Of a DNA stretch of 33,603 nucleotides, positions 16,106 to 24,875 are shown one piece after another (within the stretch, counting starts at the first letter, position 1; every line of letters begins with the position of its first letter). Under the pieces are notes generated by a model. It was not told the origin of the DNA, ran no database searches, and saw only the letters and a program-made list of their open reading frames with translations. The translations under genes were made by a program, and so were the position numbers. The DNA comes from Streptomyces sp. SBT349 (lineage in GTDB: Bacteria > Actinomycetota > Actinomycetes > Streptomycetales > Streptomycetaceae): positions 1-33,603 of the forward strand of contig NZ_LAVK01000035.1 of the NCBI RefSeq assembly GCF_001083795.1, read 5' to 3'.

Positions 16106-16645
16106 ATGTCACGCATTGGCAAGCAGCCGATCCAGATTCCCGCCGGTGTGGACGTCACCATCGAGGGACGCACGGTCGCGGTGAAGGGCCCCAAGGGAGC
16201 CCTGTCGCACACCGTCGCGGCGCCCATCGAGGTCGCCCGTGCCGAGGACGGCACCATCCTGGTGACCAGGCCCAACGACGAGAACAAGAACCGCGCTCTG
16301 CACGGACTGTCCCGCACCCTGGTGAACAACATGATCACCGGTGTGACCCAGGGCTACGTGAAGAAGCTGGAGATCAGCGGCGTCGGCTACCGTGTCCAGG
16401 CCAAGGGCTCCAACCTGGAGTTCTCGCTGGGCTACAGCCACCCGATCCTGATCGAGCCCCCGGAGGGCATCGCCTTCAAGGTCGAGAACGCCACGCGCTT
16501 CAGCGTCGAGGGCATCGACAAGCAGAAGGTCGGCGAGGTCGCGGCGAACATCCGCAAGCTGCGCAAGCCGGACCCGTACAAGGCCAAGGGCGTCAAGTAC
16601 GAGGGCGAAGTCATCCGCCGCAAGGTCGGAAAGGCTGGTAAGTAG
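16106..16645 (+). CDS. rplF: 50S ribosomal protein L6 (uL6)
   Basis: A 179-residue L6 near the factor-binding site, made of two similar domains. [20 protein letters not shown] and the C-terminal signature [20 protein letters not shown] mark it. The ATG at 16106 follows GGAGGAAG; upstream in-frame codons would only extend into the rpsH end. Confidence 0.98.
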   Translation: MSRIGKQPIQIPAGVDVTIEGRTVAVKGPKGALSHTVAAPIEVARAEDGTILVTRPNDENKNRALHGLSRTLVNNMITGVTQGYVKKLEISGVGYRVQAKGSNLEFSLGYSHPILIEPPEGIAFKVENATRFSVEGIDKQKVGEVAANIRKLRKPDPYKAKGVKYEGEVIRRKVGKAGK

Positions 16646-16648
16646 GCC

Positions 16649-17032
16649 ATGGCATACGGTGTCAAGATCGCCAAGGGCGACGCCAGGAAGCGCGCGGCGG
16701 CCAAGCGCCGCCACGTGCGCATCCGCAAGAAGATCTCGGGTACGTCCGACCGCCCGCGCCTGGTCGTGACGCGTTCCAACCGCCACATGGTGGCGCAGGT
16801 CGTGGACGACACCATCGGGCACACGGTCGCGTCGGCGTCCTCGCTTGACGTGTCCATCCGAGGCGTCGACGGCGACAAGAGCAACAAGGCCAAGCAGGTC
16901 GGTGCGCTGGTCGCCGAGCGGGCCAAGGCCGCAGGCGTCGAGGCCGTTGTGTTCGACCGCGGCGGCAGCAGGTACGCCGGACGGGTCGCCGCACTGGCCG
17001 ACGCCGCCCGCGAGGCGGGGCTCAAGTTCTGA
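16649..17032 (+). CDS. rplR: 50S ribosomal protein L18 (uL18)
   Basis: A 127-residue L18 that delivers 5S rRNA to the 50S subunit with L5. A basic N-terminus ([17 protein letters not shown]) and [20 protein letters not shown] near the end are typical. It starts 3 nt after rplF. Confidence 0.98.
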   Translation: MAYGVKIAKGDARKRAAAKRRHVRIRKKISGTSDRPRLVVTRSNRHMVAQVVDDTIGHTVASASSLDVSIRGVDGDKSNKAKQVGALVAERAKAAGVEAVVFDRGGSRYAGRVAALADAAREAGLKF

Positions 17033-17068
17033 GCCGGTCCCGTCACTGAATCGAGAGAGGTAATTCCC

Positions 17069-17671
17069 ATGGCTGGACCCCAGCGCCGCGGTGGCGGCGC
17101 CGGTGGCGGCGAGCGGCGGGACCGTAAGGGCCGAGATGGCGGCGCCGCCGCCGAGAAAACCGCGTACGTCGAACGCGTCGTCGCGATCAACCGCGTCGCC
17201 AAGGTTGTGAAGGGCGGTCGCCGCTTCAGCTTCACCGCGCTGGTCGTGGTGGGCGACGGCGACGGCACCGTCGGTGTCGGATACGGCAAGGCCAAGGAGG
17301 TGCCGGCCGCCATCGCCAAGGGTGTGGAGGAGGCCAAGAAGCACTTCTTCAAGGTCCCCCGGATCCAGGGCACCATCCCGCACCCGTTCCAGGGTGAGGA
17401 GGCCGCGGGCGTCGTGCTGCTGAAGCCGGCCTCGCCCGGTACCGGTGTGATCGCCGGTGGCCCGGTGCGCGCCGTGCTGGAGTGCGCGGGCATTCACGAC
17501 GTGCTCAGCAAGTCGCTCGGCTCGTCCAACCCGATCAACATCGTGCACGCGACGGTGGCCGCTCTGAAGGGGCTTCAGCGTCCCGAGGAGATCGCCGCCC
17601 GTCGTGGCCTGCCGCTCGAGGACGTCGCCCCCGCCGCTCTGCTGCGGGCGCGCGCCGGGGTGGGTGCGTGA
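17069..17671 (+). CDS. rpsE: 30S ribosomal protein S5 (uS5)
   Basis: A 200-residue S5 involved in decoding fidelity. A 30-residue Gly/Arg-rich extension ([20 protein letters not shown]) precedes the double-stranded RNA-binding domain with [20 protein letters not shown]. It is nearly identical to Streptomyces S5 as I recall it, which supports the taxonomic placement. GAGAGAGG precedes the ATG; the stop overlaps rpmD (TGATG). Confidence 0.98.
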   Translation: MAGPQRRGGGAGGGERRDRKGRDGGAAAEKTAYVERVVAINRVAKVVKGGRRFSFTALVVVGDGDGTVGVGYGKAKEVPAAIAKGVEEAKKHFFKVPRIQGTIPHPFQGEEAAGVVLLKPASPGTGVIAGGPVRAVLECAGIHDVLSKSLGSSNPINIVHATVAALKGLQRPEEIAARRGLPLEDVAPAALLRARAGVGA

Positions 17672-17853
17672 TGGCACAGCTGAAGATCACCCAGGTCAAG
17701 TCCCGTATCGGGAGCAAGCAGAACCACCGCGAGACGCTGCGCTCACTCGGGCTGCGGAAGATCAACGACGTGGTGGTGAAGGATGACCGGCCGGAGATCC
17801 GCGGCATGGCCAACACCGTGCGGCATCTGGTGACGGTCGAGGAGGTGGACTGA
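17671..17853 (+). CDS. rpmD: 50S ribosomal protein L30 (uL30)
   Basis: A 60-residue L30. [20 protein letters not shown] and [17 protein letters not shown] identify it. The ATG overlaps the rpsE stop by one base, so the ribosome can restart here without its own strong binding site. Confidence 0.97.
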   Translation: MAQLKITQVKSRIGSKQNHRETLRSLGLRKINDVVVKDDRPEIRGMANTVRHLVTVEEVD

Positions 17854-17854
17854 G

Positions 17855-18340
17855 ATGGCCGAACTCGCCAAGAACGACAGCACGGAGAGTGGCGGCTCGC
17901 CGCTCAGGCTCCACGACCTCAGGCCGGCGCCCGGCGCCAAGAAGGCCAAGATCCGTGTGGGTCGTGGTGAGGCGTCCAAGGGCAAGACCGCGGGCCGCGG
18001 CACCAAGGGCACCAAGGCCAGGTACCAGGTCCGGGTCGGCTTCGAGGGCGGGCAGCTGCCGCTGATCCAGCGGCTGCCCAAGCTCAAGGGCTTCCGGAAC
18101 CCGGCGCACAAGAACTTCCAGGTCGTCAACCTGGAGCGTCTCGCCGTCCTCTACCCGGAGGGTGGCGAGGTGACCGTGGACGACCTGGTCGCCAAGGGCG
18201 CCGTCCGCAAGAACGAACTGGTGAAGGTCCTCGGCAGCGGTGAGATCTCGGTGGCGCTGACGGTGACGGTCGACGCCGTCTCCGCCTCCGCCAAGGAGAA
18301 GATCACCGCGGCCGGTGGCACGATCACCGAGCGTTCCTGA
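17855..18340 (+). CDS. rplO: 50S ribosomal protein L15 (uL15)
   Basis: A 161-residue L15. The conserved core begins [16 protein letters not shown], continues with [20 protein letters not shown] and ends with [20 protein letters not shown]. About 15 additional polar residues ([13 protein letters not shown]) precede the core, and [20 protein letters not shown] differs from the common Streptomyces form. It starts 1 nt after rpmD and ends the spc ribosomal run. Confidence 0.97.
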   Translation: MAELAKNDSTESGGSPLRLHDLRPAPGAKKAKIRVGRGEASKGKTAGRGTKGTKARYQVRVGFEGGQLPLIQRLPKLKGFRNPAHKNFQVVNLERLAVLYPEGGEVTVDDLVAKGAVRKNELVKVLGSGEISVALTVTVDAVSASAKEKITAAGGTITERS

Positions 18341-18370
18341 CCCGGCGCGCGGTTGGCCGGATATGTGAGT

Positions 18371-18405
18371 GACCGGGGGTGCCTGAGTGATAGGCGTCCC
18401 CGGTC
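18371..18405 (+). terminator. Hairpin between rplO and secY, probable terminator or attenuator
   Basis: GACCGGGG (18371-18378) pairs with CCCCGGTC (18398-18405), and GCCT (18381-18384) with AGGC (18392-18395) inside. No T-run follows. It separates the spc ribosomal genes from secY and precedes a candidate secY promoter. Confidence 0.5.
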
Positions 18406-18410
18406 AGTCG

Positions 18411-18439
18411 TTCCGGCCTGGCACATACGCCGGTAAGGT
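18411..18439 (+). promoter_or_regulatory. Candidate promoter of secY-adk-map
   Basis: TTCCGG (18411-18416), a 17-nt spacer and TAAGGT (18434-18439) would start transcription about 85 nt before the secY GTG. The -10 is good, the -35 weak. The hairpin just upstream supports an independent transcript. Confidence 0.35.
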
Positions 18440-18529
18440 GGCGTCCGTTGTCGTCACCAGATCTGTCATGTCCGTTGGACTTCAAGACCGTCACCTCTCG
18501 CGCTCACCGCGGGGGGCGCAGGAGGAGCC

Positions 18530-19855
18530 GTGCTCACCGCGTTCGCCAGGGCGTTCCAGACGCCCGACCTGCGTAAGAAGCTGCTCTTCACCCTCGGCAT
18601 TGTCGTGGTGTTCCGGTTCGGCCAGCATGTGCCGGTTCCGGGAGTCAGCTTCCAGAACGTCGATCAGTGTGTTGAGGAGGCGGACGCCGCCGGGGCCGGC
18701 TCCGGCCTGTTCGGTCTTGTCAACATGTTCAGCGGCGGGGCGCTGCTGCAACTGACCGTCTTCGCCCTGGGCATCATGCCCTACATCACCGCCAGCATCA
18801 TTCTCCAGCTGCTCGTCGTGGTGATCCCGCGACTGGAGGCACTCAAGAAGGAAGGCCAGGCCGGTCAGGCGAAGATCACGCAGTACACACGCTATCTGAC
18901 CATGGCGCTGGCCGTGCTCCAGGCCACCGGCCTGGTGGCCACCGCCCGCAGCGGCACCCTCTTCCCCCAGTGCACGGTGCGCAACGACATCATCCCGGAC
19001 GACTCGATCTTCACCACGCTGGTGATGGTCATCGCCCTGACCTCGGCCACCGCGCTGATCATGTGGATGGGTGAGCTGATCACCGACCGCGGCATCGGCA
19101 ACGGCATGTCGATGCTGATGTTCGTCTCGATCGCCGCCGGCTTCCCGGCCGCGCTCTGGCAGATCAAGCAGCAGGGCAGCCTGGCCAACGGCTGGATCGA
19201 GTTCGGCGTGGTCGTGGCCTGTGGCCTCGCCATGGTCGGTCTCGTGGTCTTCGTCGAGCTGGCCCAGCGCCGCATTCCCGTCCAGTACGCCAAGCGCATG
19301 ATCGGCCGCCGTTCGTACGGCGGCACGTCCACCTACATCCCGCTCAAGGTGAACCAGGCGGGTGTGATCCCCGTCATCTTCGCCTCGTCGCTGCTCTACA
19401 TCCCGCAGTTGCTCGTGCAGTTCGCGGGCACGGACTCGGGGGGTTGGACGGACTGGGTCCAGCGGTACTTCACCGGTGGCGACCACCCGTACTACATCAT
19501 CACGTACTTCCTGCTCATCGTCTTCTTCGCCTTCTTCTACGTCGCGATCACGTTCAACCCTGAAGACGTTGCGGAGAACATGAAGAAGTATGGTGGTTTC
19601 ATCCCGGGTATCCGGGCGGGTAGGCCAACCGTCGAGTACCTGAGCTATGTGCTGAACCGCATTACCTGGCCCGGGTCGCTCTACCTGGGTCTGATCGCCC
19701 TGGTGCCCACCGTGGCGCTGGTGTTGTTCAACGCGCAGCAGGACTTCCCCTTCGGTGGCACATCCATCCTGATCATCGTGGGTGTCGGTCTCGAAACGGT
19801 GAGGCAGATCGAGAGCCAGCTTCACCAGCGTAATTACGAAGGGTTCCTCCGCTGA
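18530..19855 (+). CDS. secY: Preprotein translocase subunit SecY
   Basis: A 441-residue channel subunit of the Sec translocon with ten predicted membrane helices. LRKKLLFTLGIVVVFRFGQH (TM1), QLTVFALGIMPYITASIILQ (TM2) and the cytoplasmic loops QRRIPVQYAKRM and FIPGIRAGRPTVEYL are SecY signatures. It is read from GTG at 18530 behind GGAGGA at 18521-18526, a short 3-nt spacing. Its stop overlaps the adk ATG (TGATG). secY-adk-map is the common actinobacterial order. Confidence 0.97.
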   Translation: MLTAFARAFQTPDLRKKLLFTLGIVVVFRFGQHVPVPGVSFQNVDQCVEEADAAGAGSGLFGLVNMFSGGALLQLTVFALGIMPYITASIILQLLVVVIPRLEALKKEGQAGQAKITQYTRYLTMALAVLQATGLVATARSGTLFPQCTVRNDIIPDDSIFTTLVMVIALTSATALIMWMGELITDRGIGNGMSMLMFVSIAAGFPAALWQIKQQGSLANGWIEFGVVVACGLAMVGLVVFVELAQRRIPVQYAKRMIGRRSYGGTSTYIPLKVNQAGVIPVIFASSLLYIPQLLVQFAGTDSGGWTDWVQRYFTGGDHPYYIITYFLLIVFFAFFYVAITFNPEDVAENMKKYGGFIPGIRAGRPTVEYLSYVLNRITWPGSLYLGLIALVPTVALVLFNAQQDFPFGGTSILIIVGVGLETVRQIESQLHQRNYEGFLR

Positions 19856-20517
19856 TGCGAATCGTCCTCGTCGGACCGCCGGGCGCGGGCAAGGGCACGC
19901 AGGCCGCGGTGCTCGCCGAGCGCCTTGCCATTCCCCACATCTCCACCGGTGACCTCTTCCGGGCCAACATCGCCCAAGGCACGGAGCTGGGGAAACAGGT
20001 CAAGTCGATCCTGAGCGAGGGCGGGCTCGTACCCGACGAGGTAACGGTGGCGATGGCGGCGGACCGGATGGCGCGGCCCGACGCCCAGGGCGGGTTCCTG
20101 CTCGACGGGTTCCCCAGGAACATCTCGCAGGCCAAGGCCCTCGACGGGCTGCTGGCCGAGAGCGGGCACACGCTGGACGCGGTGCTCGACCTGGAGATCC
20201 CCGAGGAGGAGGTGGTGCGGCGCATCGCCGGGCGGCGGACGTGCCGCAAGGACAGCAGCCACACCTTCCACGTGCAGAGCAGGCCCCCGCTCCGCCCCGG
20301 CGTGTGCGACGTCTGCGGCGGGGAGCTGTACCAGCGGGACGACGATCGGGAGGAGACCGTTCGCAAGCGGCTCTCGATCTACCACGAGGAGACGGAGCCG
20401 ATCATCGGCTACTACCAGGAGCAGGGCCTGGTCTCCACGATCTCCGCGGTCGCGTCGGTGGAAGAGGTCACCAGGCGGGCGATCGAGGCGCTGCCGCAGC
20501 GCAGCCGGGAGCGCTGA
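19855..20517 (+). CDS. adk: Adenylate kinase, long LID form with putative zinc site
   Basis: A 220-residue enzyme interconverting ATP + AMP and two ADP. P-loop GPPGAGKGT (7-15), AMP-site TGDLFR (31-36) and LDGFPR (83-88) are intact. The LID domain (about 126-163) has Cys130, Cys151 and Cys154 (CDVC), with His136 or His139 as likely fourth ligand, so a structural zinc is plausible. It is coupled to secY upstream and map downstream by one-base overlaps. Confidence 0.97.
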   Translation: MRIVLVGPPGAGKGTQAAVLAERLAIPHISTGDLFRANIAQGTELGKQVKSILSEGGLVPDEVTVAMAADRMARPDAQGGFLLDGFPRNISQAKALDGLLAESGHTLDAVLDLEIPEEEVVRRIAGRRTCRKDSSHTFHVQSRPPLRPGVCDVCGGELYQRDDDREETVRKRLSIYHEETEPIIGYYQEQGLVSTISAVASVEEVTRRAIEALPQRSRER

Positions 20518-21353
20518 TGGTGGAGATCAAGACTCCCGGGCAGATCGCGAAGATGCGCGAGGCCGGCCTGGTCGTCGCCGAGATACACCGCAGGTGTGCG
20601 GCGGCGGCCGTGCCGGGGGCCACCACGAAGGACCTGGACGACGTCGCCGCCGCGGTGCTGGCCGAGCGGAACGCCAAGCCGAACTTCCTGGGCTACGGCG
20701 GCTTCCCCGCGACCATCTGCACCTCGGTGAACGACGTGGTGGTGCATGGCATCCCGGGCCGGGACACGGTCCTCGCCTCGGGCGACCTCCTGTCGATCGA
20801 CGCCGGCGCGATCGTGGACGGCTGGCACGCGGACGCGGCGCTGACCGTGTTCGTGGGCGACGGTCACGCTCCGGAGCTGACCGAGCTCAGCCGGGTGACC
20901 GAGGAGTCCCTGTGGGCCGGCATCGCGGCCGTCCGCAAGGGCGGTCGCCTCGTCGACGTCTCCCGGGCCATCGAGACCTACATCCGCCGCCAGCCCCTGC
21001 CGTCCTCCGGGAAGTACGGGATCGTGGAGAGCTACGGCGGCCACGGCATCGGCAGCGAGATGCACATGGACCCGCACCTGCTGAACTACGTGGACCGGCG
21101 GCGTGGCCGCGGGCCGCGCCTGGTGCCCGGGTTCTGCCTGGCGATCGAGCCGATGATCGCGCTGGGCACGGCGAAGACGCACGTGCTCCCCGACGAGTGG
21201 ACCGTGAAGACCAACGACGGGACCTGGGCGGCGCACTGGGAGCACTCCGTGGCGCTGACGGAGGAGGGTCCCCTCGTGCTGACGGCCGTGGACGGTGGCC
21301 GGGCCAAGCTCGCGGAGCTCGGCGTCACGGCCGCGCCCGACCCGTTGAGTTGA
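20517..21353 (+). CDS. map: Type I methionine aminopeptidase
   Basis: A 278-residue enzyme that removes N-terminal methionine from nascent proteins. The five metal ligands are present: Asp95 (SIDAG), Asp106 (WHADAA), His176 (GGHGIGSE), Glu211 (AIEPM) and Glu242 (EHSVA), with substrate-site His77 (VVHGIPG). No N-terminal zinc-finger extension is present. The ATG overlaps the adk stop. Confidence 0.97.
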   Translation: MVEIKTPGQIAKMREAGLVVAEIHRRCAAAAVPGATTKDLDDVAAAVLAERNAKPNFLGYGGFPATICTSVNDVVVHGIPGRDTVLASGDLLSIDAGAIVDGWHADAALTVFVGDGHAPELTELSRVTEESLWAGIAAVRKGGRLVDVSRAIETYIRRQPLPSSGKYGIVESYGGHGIGSEMHMDPHLLNYVDRRRGRGPRLVPGFCLAIEPMIALGTAKTHVLPDEWTVKTNDGTWAAHWEHSVALTEEGPLVLTAVDGGRAKLAELGVTAAPDPLS

Positions 21354-21368
21354 CGATCGGCGGTTAAT

Positions 21369-21392
21369 GATCTCCCCAACGGGGAAAAGATC
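21369..21392. terminator. Short hairpin between map and infA
   Basis: TCCCC (21373-21377) pairs with GGGGA (21381-21385), within a GATC...GATC frame (21369-21392). A T5 run occurs at 21404-21408. The stem is short, so termination may be partial. Confidence 0.3.
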
Positions 21393-21397
21393 ATGGA

Positions 21398-21427
21398 TTC
21401 GTCTTTTTGAGTGGGGTGCCGTAGACT
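21398..21427 (+). promoter_or_regulatory. Candidate promoter upstream of infA
   Basis: TAGACT (21422-21427) is a good -10. TTCGTC (21398-21403) is a weak -35 at 18-nt spacing. It would start an infA-rpmJ-rpsM transcript with a leader of about 70 nt. Confidence 0.4.
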
Positions 21428-21502
21428 GGCTAGTCGGTCCCGGTGCACCCGTCTGCCCGGGATCATCCAGGTAGCCGATCCCGGAAGGTGAAGCGCTCAA
21501 GC

Positions 21503-21724
21503 ATGGCCAAAAAACAAGGGGCCATCGAGATCGAGGGCACGGTCGTCGAGTCTCTACCGAACGCGATGTTCAAGGTGGAGCTTCAGAACGGACACCAGGT
21601 CCTCGCGCACATCAGCGGCAAGATGCGGATGCACTACATCCGTATCCTTCCCGACGACCGGGTCGTGGTCGAGCTCTCGCCCTACGACCTGACGCGCGGG
21701 CGGATCGTCTACCGCTACAAGTAG
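21503..21724 (+). CDS. infA: Translation initiation factor IF-1
   Basis: A 73-residue OB-fold protein that occupies the A site during initiation. [20 protein letters not shown], then [20 protein letters not shown] and [18 protein letters not shown] are nearly invariant. ATG at 21503 follows GGAAGGTGAAG; upstream in-frame codons are not family-like. Confidence 0.98.
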   Translation: MAKKQGAIEIEGTVVESLPNAMFKVELQNGHQVLAHISGKMRMHYIRILPDDRVVVELSPYDLTRGRIVYRYK

Positions 21725-21764
21725 AACGAAAACGAGCAGATCACGACCGGAGAACCTCACACCC

Positions 21765-21878
21765 ATGAAGGTCAGGCCGAGCGTCAAGAAGATCTGCGAC
21801 AAGTGCAAGGTGATCCGCCGCCACGGGCGCGTCATGGTCATCTGCGAGAACCTGCGCCACAAGCAGCGCCAGGGCTGA
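21765..21878 (+). CDS. rpmJ: 50S ribosomal protein L36, zinc-binding form (bL36)
   Basis: A 37-residue protein beginning [20 protein letters not shown] and ending NLRHKQRQG. The zinc ligands Cys11, Cys14, Cys27 and His32 are all present, so it is the C+ form. It lies 40 nt after infA, with CCGGAGAA just upstream of the ATG. Confidence 0.97.
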   Translation: MKVRPSVKKICDKCKVIRRHGRVMVICENLRHKQRQG

Positions 21879-21968
21879 CCGCACCGCACTTTCGCAGCAC
21901 TTCCCGCGACGTACGCGACAACAGCAGATACGCAGTCACCCGACCCCTCGCTCGGCGCGGGGACGACA

Positions 21969-22046
21969 CCCCCGGTCGGAGGCCGGGGACCCGGCCCGGC
22001 TGAGCGGCCGGGAACGGTGCTGCGGAAGACCTCCGCTGAGAACACC
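21969..22046 (+). promoter_or_regulatory. Three-hairpin leader before rpsM, candidate S4 autoregulatory site
   Basis: Three consecutive hairpins fill the end of the 185-nt rpmJ-rpsM gap. CCCCGG/CCGGGG at 21970-21988 is first, CCCGGCC/GGCCGGG at 21990-22012 second. The third is GCGGA/TCCGC at 22022-22036 enclosed by GGTG/CACC (22016-22046). In Escherichia coli S4 represses the alpha operon at a leader before rpsM, and here rpsD is in the same operon. The link is an inference. Confidence 0.4.
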
Positions 22047-22063
22047 ACAGGAGCCACGCAGAA

Positions 22064-22444
22064 ATGGCACGCCTCGCAGGCGTCGACCTCCCGCGCGAAA
22101 AGCGCGTCGAGGTGGCCCTCACCTACGTCTTCGGCATCGGACGCACCCTTGCCAAGGAGACCCTCGCCTCCACCGGGGTCGACCCGGACACCCGCGTGCG
22201 GGACCTTGCCGAGGAAGACCTCGTCAAGCTCCGCGAGTACGTGGACAACAACTTCAGGACCGAGGGCGACCTCCGCCGGGAGATCCAGGCCGACATCCGT
22301 CGCAAGGTCGAGATCCAGTGCTACGAGGGGCTGCGTCACCGCCGCGGTCTGCCCGTTCACGGCCAGCGCACCAAGACCAACGCCCGCACCCGCAAGGGCC
22401 CGCGTCGCGCGATCGCCGGCAAGAAGAAGCCGGGCAAGAAGTAG
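22064..22444 (+). CDS. rpsM: 30S ribosomal protein S13 (uS13)
   Basis: A 126-residue S13 of the 30S head, contacting P-site tRNA and 50[21 protein letters not shown], the helix-two-turn-helix region and [20 protein letters not shown] are diagnostic, followed by a basic tail (GKKKPGKK). Confidence 0.98.
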   Translation: MARLAGVDLPREKRVEVALTYVFGIGRTLAKETLASTGVDPDTRVRDLAEEDLVKLREYVDNNFRTEGDLRREIQADIRRKVEIQCYEGLRHRRGLPVHGQRTKTNARTRKGPRRAIAGKKKPGKK

Positions 22445-22509
22445 TCCGCACGGACGCTGACAGCGGTCCGTGCACAAGGACCGACCACCTCCAGGGGAGT
22501 TAACACCAG

Positions 22510-22914
22510 ATGCCTCCAAAGGGCCGTACGGCCGGCGCCAAGAAGGTGCGCCGCAAGGAGAAGAAGAACGTCGCTCATGGGCACGCCCACATCAAGAGCA
22601 CGTTCAACAACACCATCGTCTCGATCACCGACCCGACCGGCAACGTGATCTCCTGGGCCTCGGCCGGCCACGTCGGCTTCAAGGGGTCGCGCAAGTCCAC
22701 GCCGTTCGCCGCCCAGATGGCCGCGGAGAACGCCGCGCGCCGTGCGCAGGAGCACGGCATGCGCAAGGTCGACGTCTTCGTCAAGGGCCCCGGCTCCGGT
22801 CGTGAGACCGCGATCCGCTCCCTCCAGGCCACGGGCCTTGAGGTCGGTTCGATCCAGGACGTCACCCCGACCCCGCACAACGGCTGCCGCCCGCCCAAGC
22901 GCCGCCGTGTCTGA
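22510..22914 (+). CDS. rpsK: 30S ribosomal protein S11 (uS11)
   Basis: A 134-residue S11 of the platform near the mRNA exit. [20 protein letters not shown] and the end [17 protein letters not shown] are conserved. GGGGAG lies before the ATG. It is separated from rpsM by 65 nt and from rpsD by 27 nt. Confidence 0.98.
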   Translation: MPPKGRTAGAKKVRRKEKKNVAHGHAHIKSTFNNTIVSITDPTGNVISWASAGHVGFKGSRKSTPFAAQMAAENAARRAQEHGMRKVDVFVKGPGSGRETAIRSLQATGLEVGSIQDVTPTPHNGCRPPKRRRV

Positions 22915-22941
22915 CCAGGTGAAGTAGGAGACGAAAAAATC

Positions 22942-23568
22942 ATGGCGCGTTATACCGGGGCCGACTGCAAGCGATGCCGTCGGGAGAAGCAGAAGCTCTT
23001 CCTCAAGGGAGCCAAGTGCGAAAGCGCTAAGTGCCCGATCGAGATCCGTCCTTACCCCCCGGGTGAGCACGGACGCGGGCGCACGAAGGACAGCGAGTAC
23101 CTGCAGCAGAAGCGCGAGAAGCAGAAGTGCGCGCGCATCTACGGCATCCTGGAGAAGCAGTTCCGGGGGTACTACAACGAGGCCAACCGGCAGCAGGGCA
23201 AGACCGGCGAGAACCTGCTCCGTATCCTCGAGTCCCGCCTCGACAACGTGGTCTACCGGGCCGGCTTCGCCAAGTCCCGCGACCACGCCCGTCAGCTCGT
23301 CCGGCACGGCCACATCCTGATCAACGGCCGGAAGAACGACATCCCCTCCGCGCGGGTGTCGCCGAACGACATCGTCGAGGTCCGTGAGTCCTCCCGCAAC
23401 CTCACCCCCTTCGCGGTGGCGGTGGCGGAGGCCGGGGACAAGACCGTTCCGGCGTGGCTCGAGGCCATCCCGGCGCGGCTGCGGATCCTCGTCCACTCGC
23501 TGCCCGAGCGCCAGGTGATCGACACCCAGGTGCAGGAGCAGCTGATCGTCGAGCTCTACTCCAAGTAG
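22942..23568 (+). CDS. rpsD: 30S ribosomal protein S4, zinc-binding C+ form (uS4)
   Basis: A 208-residue S4, a primary 16S rRNA binder. The N-terminus holds Cys9, Cys12, Cys26 and Cys31, a four-cysteine zinc knuckle. The S4 RNA-binding domain begins around SRLDNVVYRAGFAKSRDHAR (about residue 97). In Streptomyces the S4 I recall is the cysteine-free form encoded away from this cluster, so a C+ copy inside the alpha operon is a useful lineage marker. Position before rpoA is the ancestral arrangement. Confidence 0.97.
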   Translation: MARYTGADCKRCRREKQKLFLKGAKCESAKCPIEIRPYPPGEHGRGRTKDSEYLQQKREKQKCARIYGILEKQFRGYYNEANRQQGKTGENLLRILESRLDNVVYRAGFAKSRDHARQLVRHGHILINGRKNDIPSARVSPNDIVEVRESSRNLTPFAVAVAEAGDKTVPAWLEAIPARLRILVHSLPERQVIDTQVQEQLIVELYSK

Positions 23569-23586
23569 GCAGGGCTCGTGGGTGGG

Positions 23587-23615
23587 GCGGAGCCGCGGGA
23601 TTCCCGCGGCTCCGC
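23587..23615 (+). terminator. Perfect 13-bp hairpin between rpsD and rpoA
   Basis: GCGGAGCCGCGGG (23587-23599) pairs perfectly with CCCGCGGCTCCGC (23603-23615) around a 3-nt loop. It is followed by TGTACCCTT and no T-run. It may terminate, attenuate or protect the upstream mRNA, giving rpoA a level different from the ribosomal genes. Confidence 0.55.
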
Positions 23616-23696
23616 TGTACCCTTATGTGTGTACATTCTGAACACGTTGTCTGGCTCGGCATCAAATAGCGGGTGCCGAAGACTGGAGTCACCTTC

Positions 23697-24719
23697 ATGC
23701 TGATCGCTCAGCGCCCGTCCCTGACCGAAGAGGTCGTCGACGAGTTCCGCTCCCGGTTCGTGATCGAGCCGCTGGAGCCGGGCTTCGGCTACACCCTCGG
23801 GAACTCCCTGCGGCGCACGCTGCTCTCCTCCATCCCCGGTGCCGCCGTCACCAGCATCCGCATCGACGGTGTGCTGCACGAGTTCACGACGGTCCCCGGC
23901 GTGAAAGAGGACGTCACCGACCTGATCCTCAACATCAAGCAGCTGGTCGTCTCCTCGGAGCACGACGAGCCGGTCGTGATGTACCTGCGGAAGCAGGGCC
24001 CTGGCCTGGTGACGGCCGCGGACATCGCCCCGCCGGCCGGGGTCGAGGTGCACAACCCCGACCTCGTGCTCGCCGCCCTGAACGGCAAGGGCAAGCTGGA
24101 GATGGAGCTGACCGTCGAGCGCGGTCGCGGCTATGTCTCCGCCGTGCAGAACAAGCAGGTCGGCCAGGAGATCGGCCGCATCCCGGTGGACTCCATCTAC
24201 AGCCCCGTGCTGAAGGTCACCTACAAGGTGGAGGCCACCCGTGTCGAGCAGCGCACCGACTTCGACAAGCTGATCGTCGACGTCGAGACCAAGGAGGCCA
24301 TGCGTCCGCGCGACGCGATGGCGTCCGCGGGCAAGACCCTGGTCGAGCTGTTCGGCCTGGCGCGCGAGCTGAACGTCGACGCCGAGGGCATCGACATGGG
24401 CCCGTCCCCGACGGACGCCGCGCTCGCCGCCGATCTGGCGCTGCCGATCGAGGAGCTGGAGCTGACCGTCCGCTCCTACAACTGCCTCAAGCGCGAGGGC
24501 ATCCACTCGGTGGGCGAGCTCGTGGCGCGTTCCGAGGCGGACCTCCTCGACATCCGCAACTTCGGCGCCAAGTCGATCGACGAGGTCAAGGCGAAGCTGG
24601 CCGGGATGGGCCTGGCCCTGAAGGACAGCCCGCCCGGATTCGACCCGACCACCGCCGCCGACGCGTTCGGCGCGGAGGACGACGGCGACACGGGCTTCGC
24701 GGAGACCGAGCAGTACTGA
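23697..24719 (+). CDS. rpoA: DNA-directed RNA polymerase alpha subunit
   Basis: A 340-residue alpha subunit. The N-terminal assembly domain (about 1-230) shows [20 protein letters not shown] and [20 protein letters not shown]. After a linker the alpha-CTD (about 250-310) has [20 protein letters not shown] and [15 protein letters not shown], the part that contacts DNA and activators. The ATG at 23697 matches the family; an upstream start eight codons earlier (23673) lacks support. A short acidic tail ends the protein. Confidence 0.98.
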   Translation: MLIAQRPSLTEEVVDEFRSRFVIEPLEPGFGYTLGNSLRRTLLSSIPGAAVTSIRIDGVLHEFTTVPGVKEDVTDLILNIKQLVVSSEHDEPVVMYLRKQGPGLVTAADIAPPAGVEVHNPDLVLAALNGKGKLEMELTVERGRGYVSAVQNKQVGQEIGRIPVDSIYSPVLKVTYKVEATRVEQRTDFDKLIVDVETKEAMRPRDAMASAGKTLVELFGLARELNVDAEGIDMGPSPTDAALAADLALPIEELELTVRSYNCLKREGIHSVGELVARSEADLLDIRNFGAKSIDEVKAKLAGMGLALKDSPPGFDPTTAADAFGAEDDGDTGFAETEQY

Positions 24720-24727
24720 ACGACCCC

Positions 24728-24756
24728 GGTGGGGCCGGGCCCCGGTCGGCCCCACC
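24728..24756 (+). terminator. Hairpin after rpoA
   Basis: GGTGGGGCCG (24728-24737) pairs perfectly with CGGCCCCACC (24747-24756), loop 9 nt. It begins 9 nt after the rpoA stop. No T-run; likely terminator or processing structure before rplQ. Confidence 0.55.
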
Positions 24757-24770
24757 ACCGTTCGCGCCGC

Positions 24771-24795
24771 CACCGGTACCTGATACGGCCGGTGC
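24771..24795 (+). repeat. 25-bp direct repeat, copy 1, in the rpoA-rplQ gap
   Basis: This 25-bp sequence is identical to 24876-24900. Each copy starts CACCGG and ends CCGGTGC, so it can form a short hairpin, and contains TGATAC, a possible -10-like hexamer. This copy is 80 bp from the second. Confidence 0.9.
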
Positions 24796-24875
24796 GGCTC
24801 GCCTCCGGTGGGGAAGCCGTGTGCCGCCCCCGCCGGGGCCGCGTTCCGAGGGGTGTCCTCGGGACGTTTCGCTGA

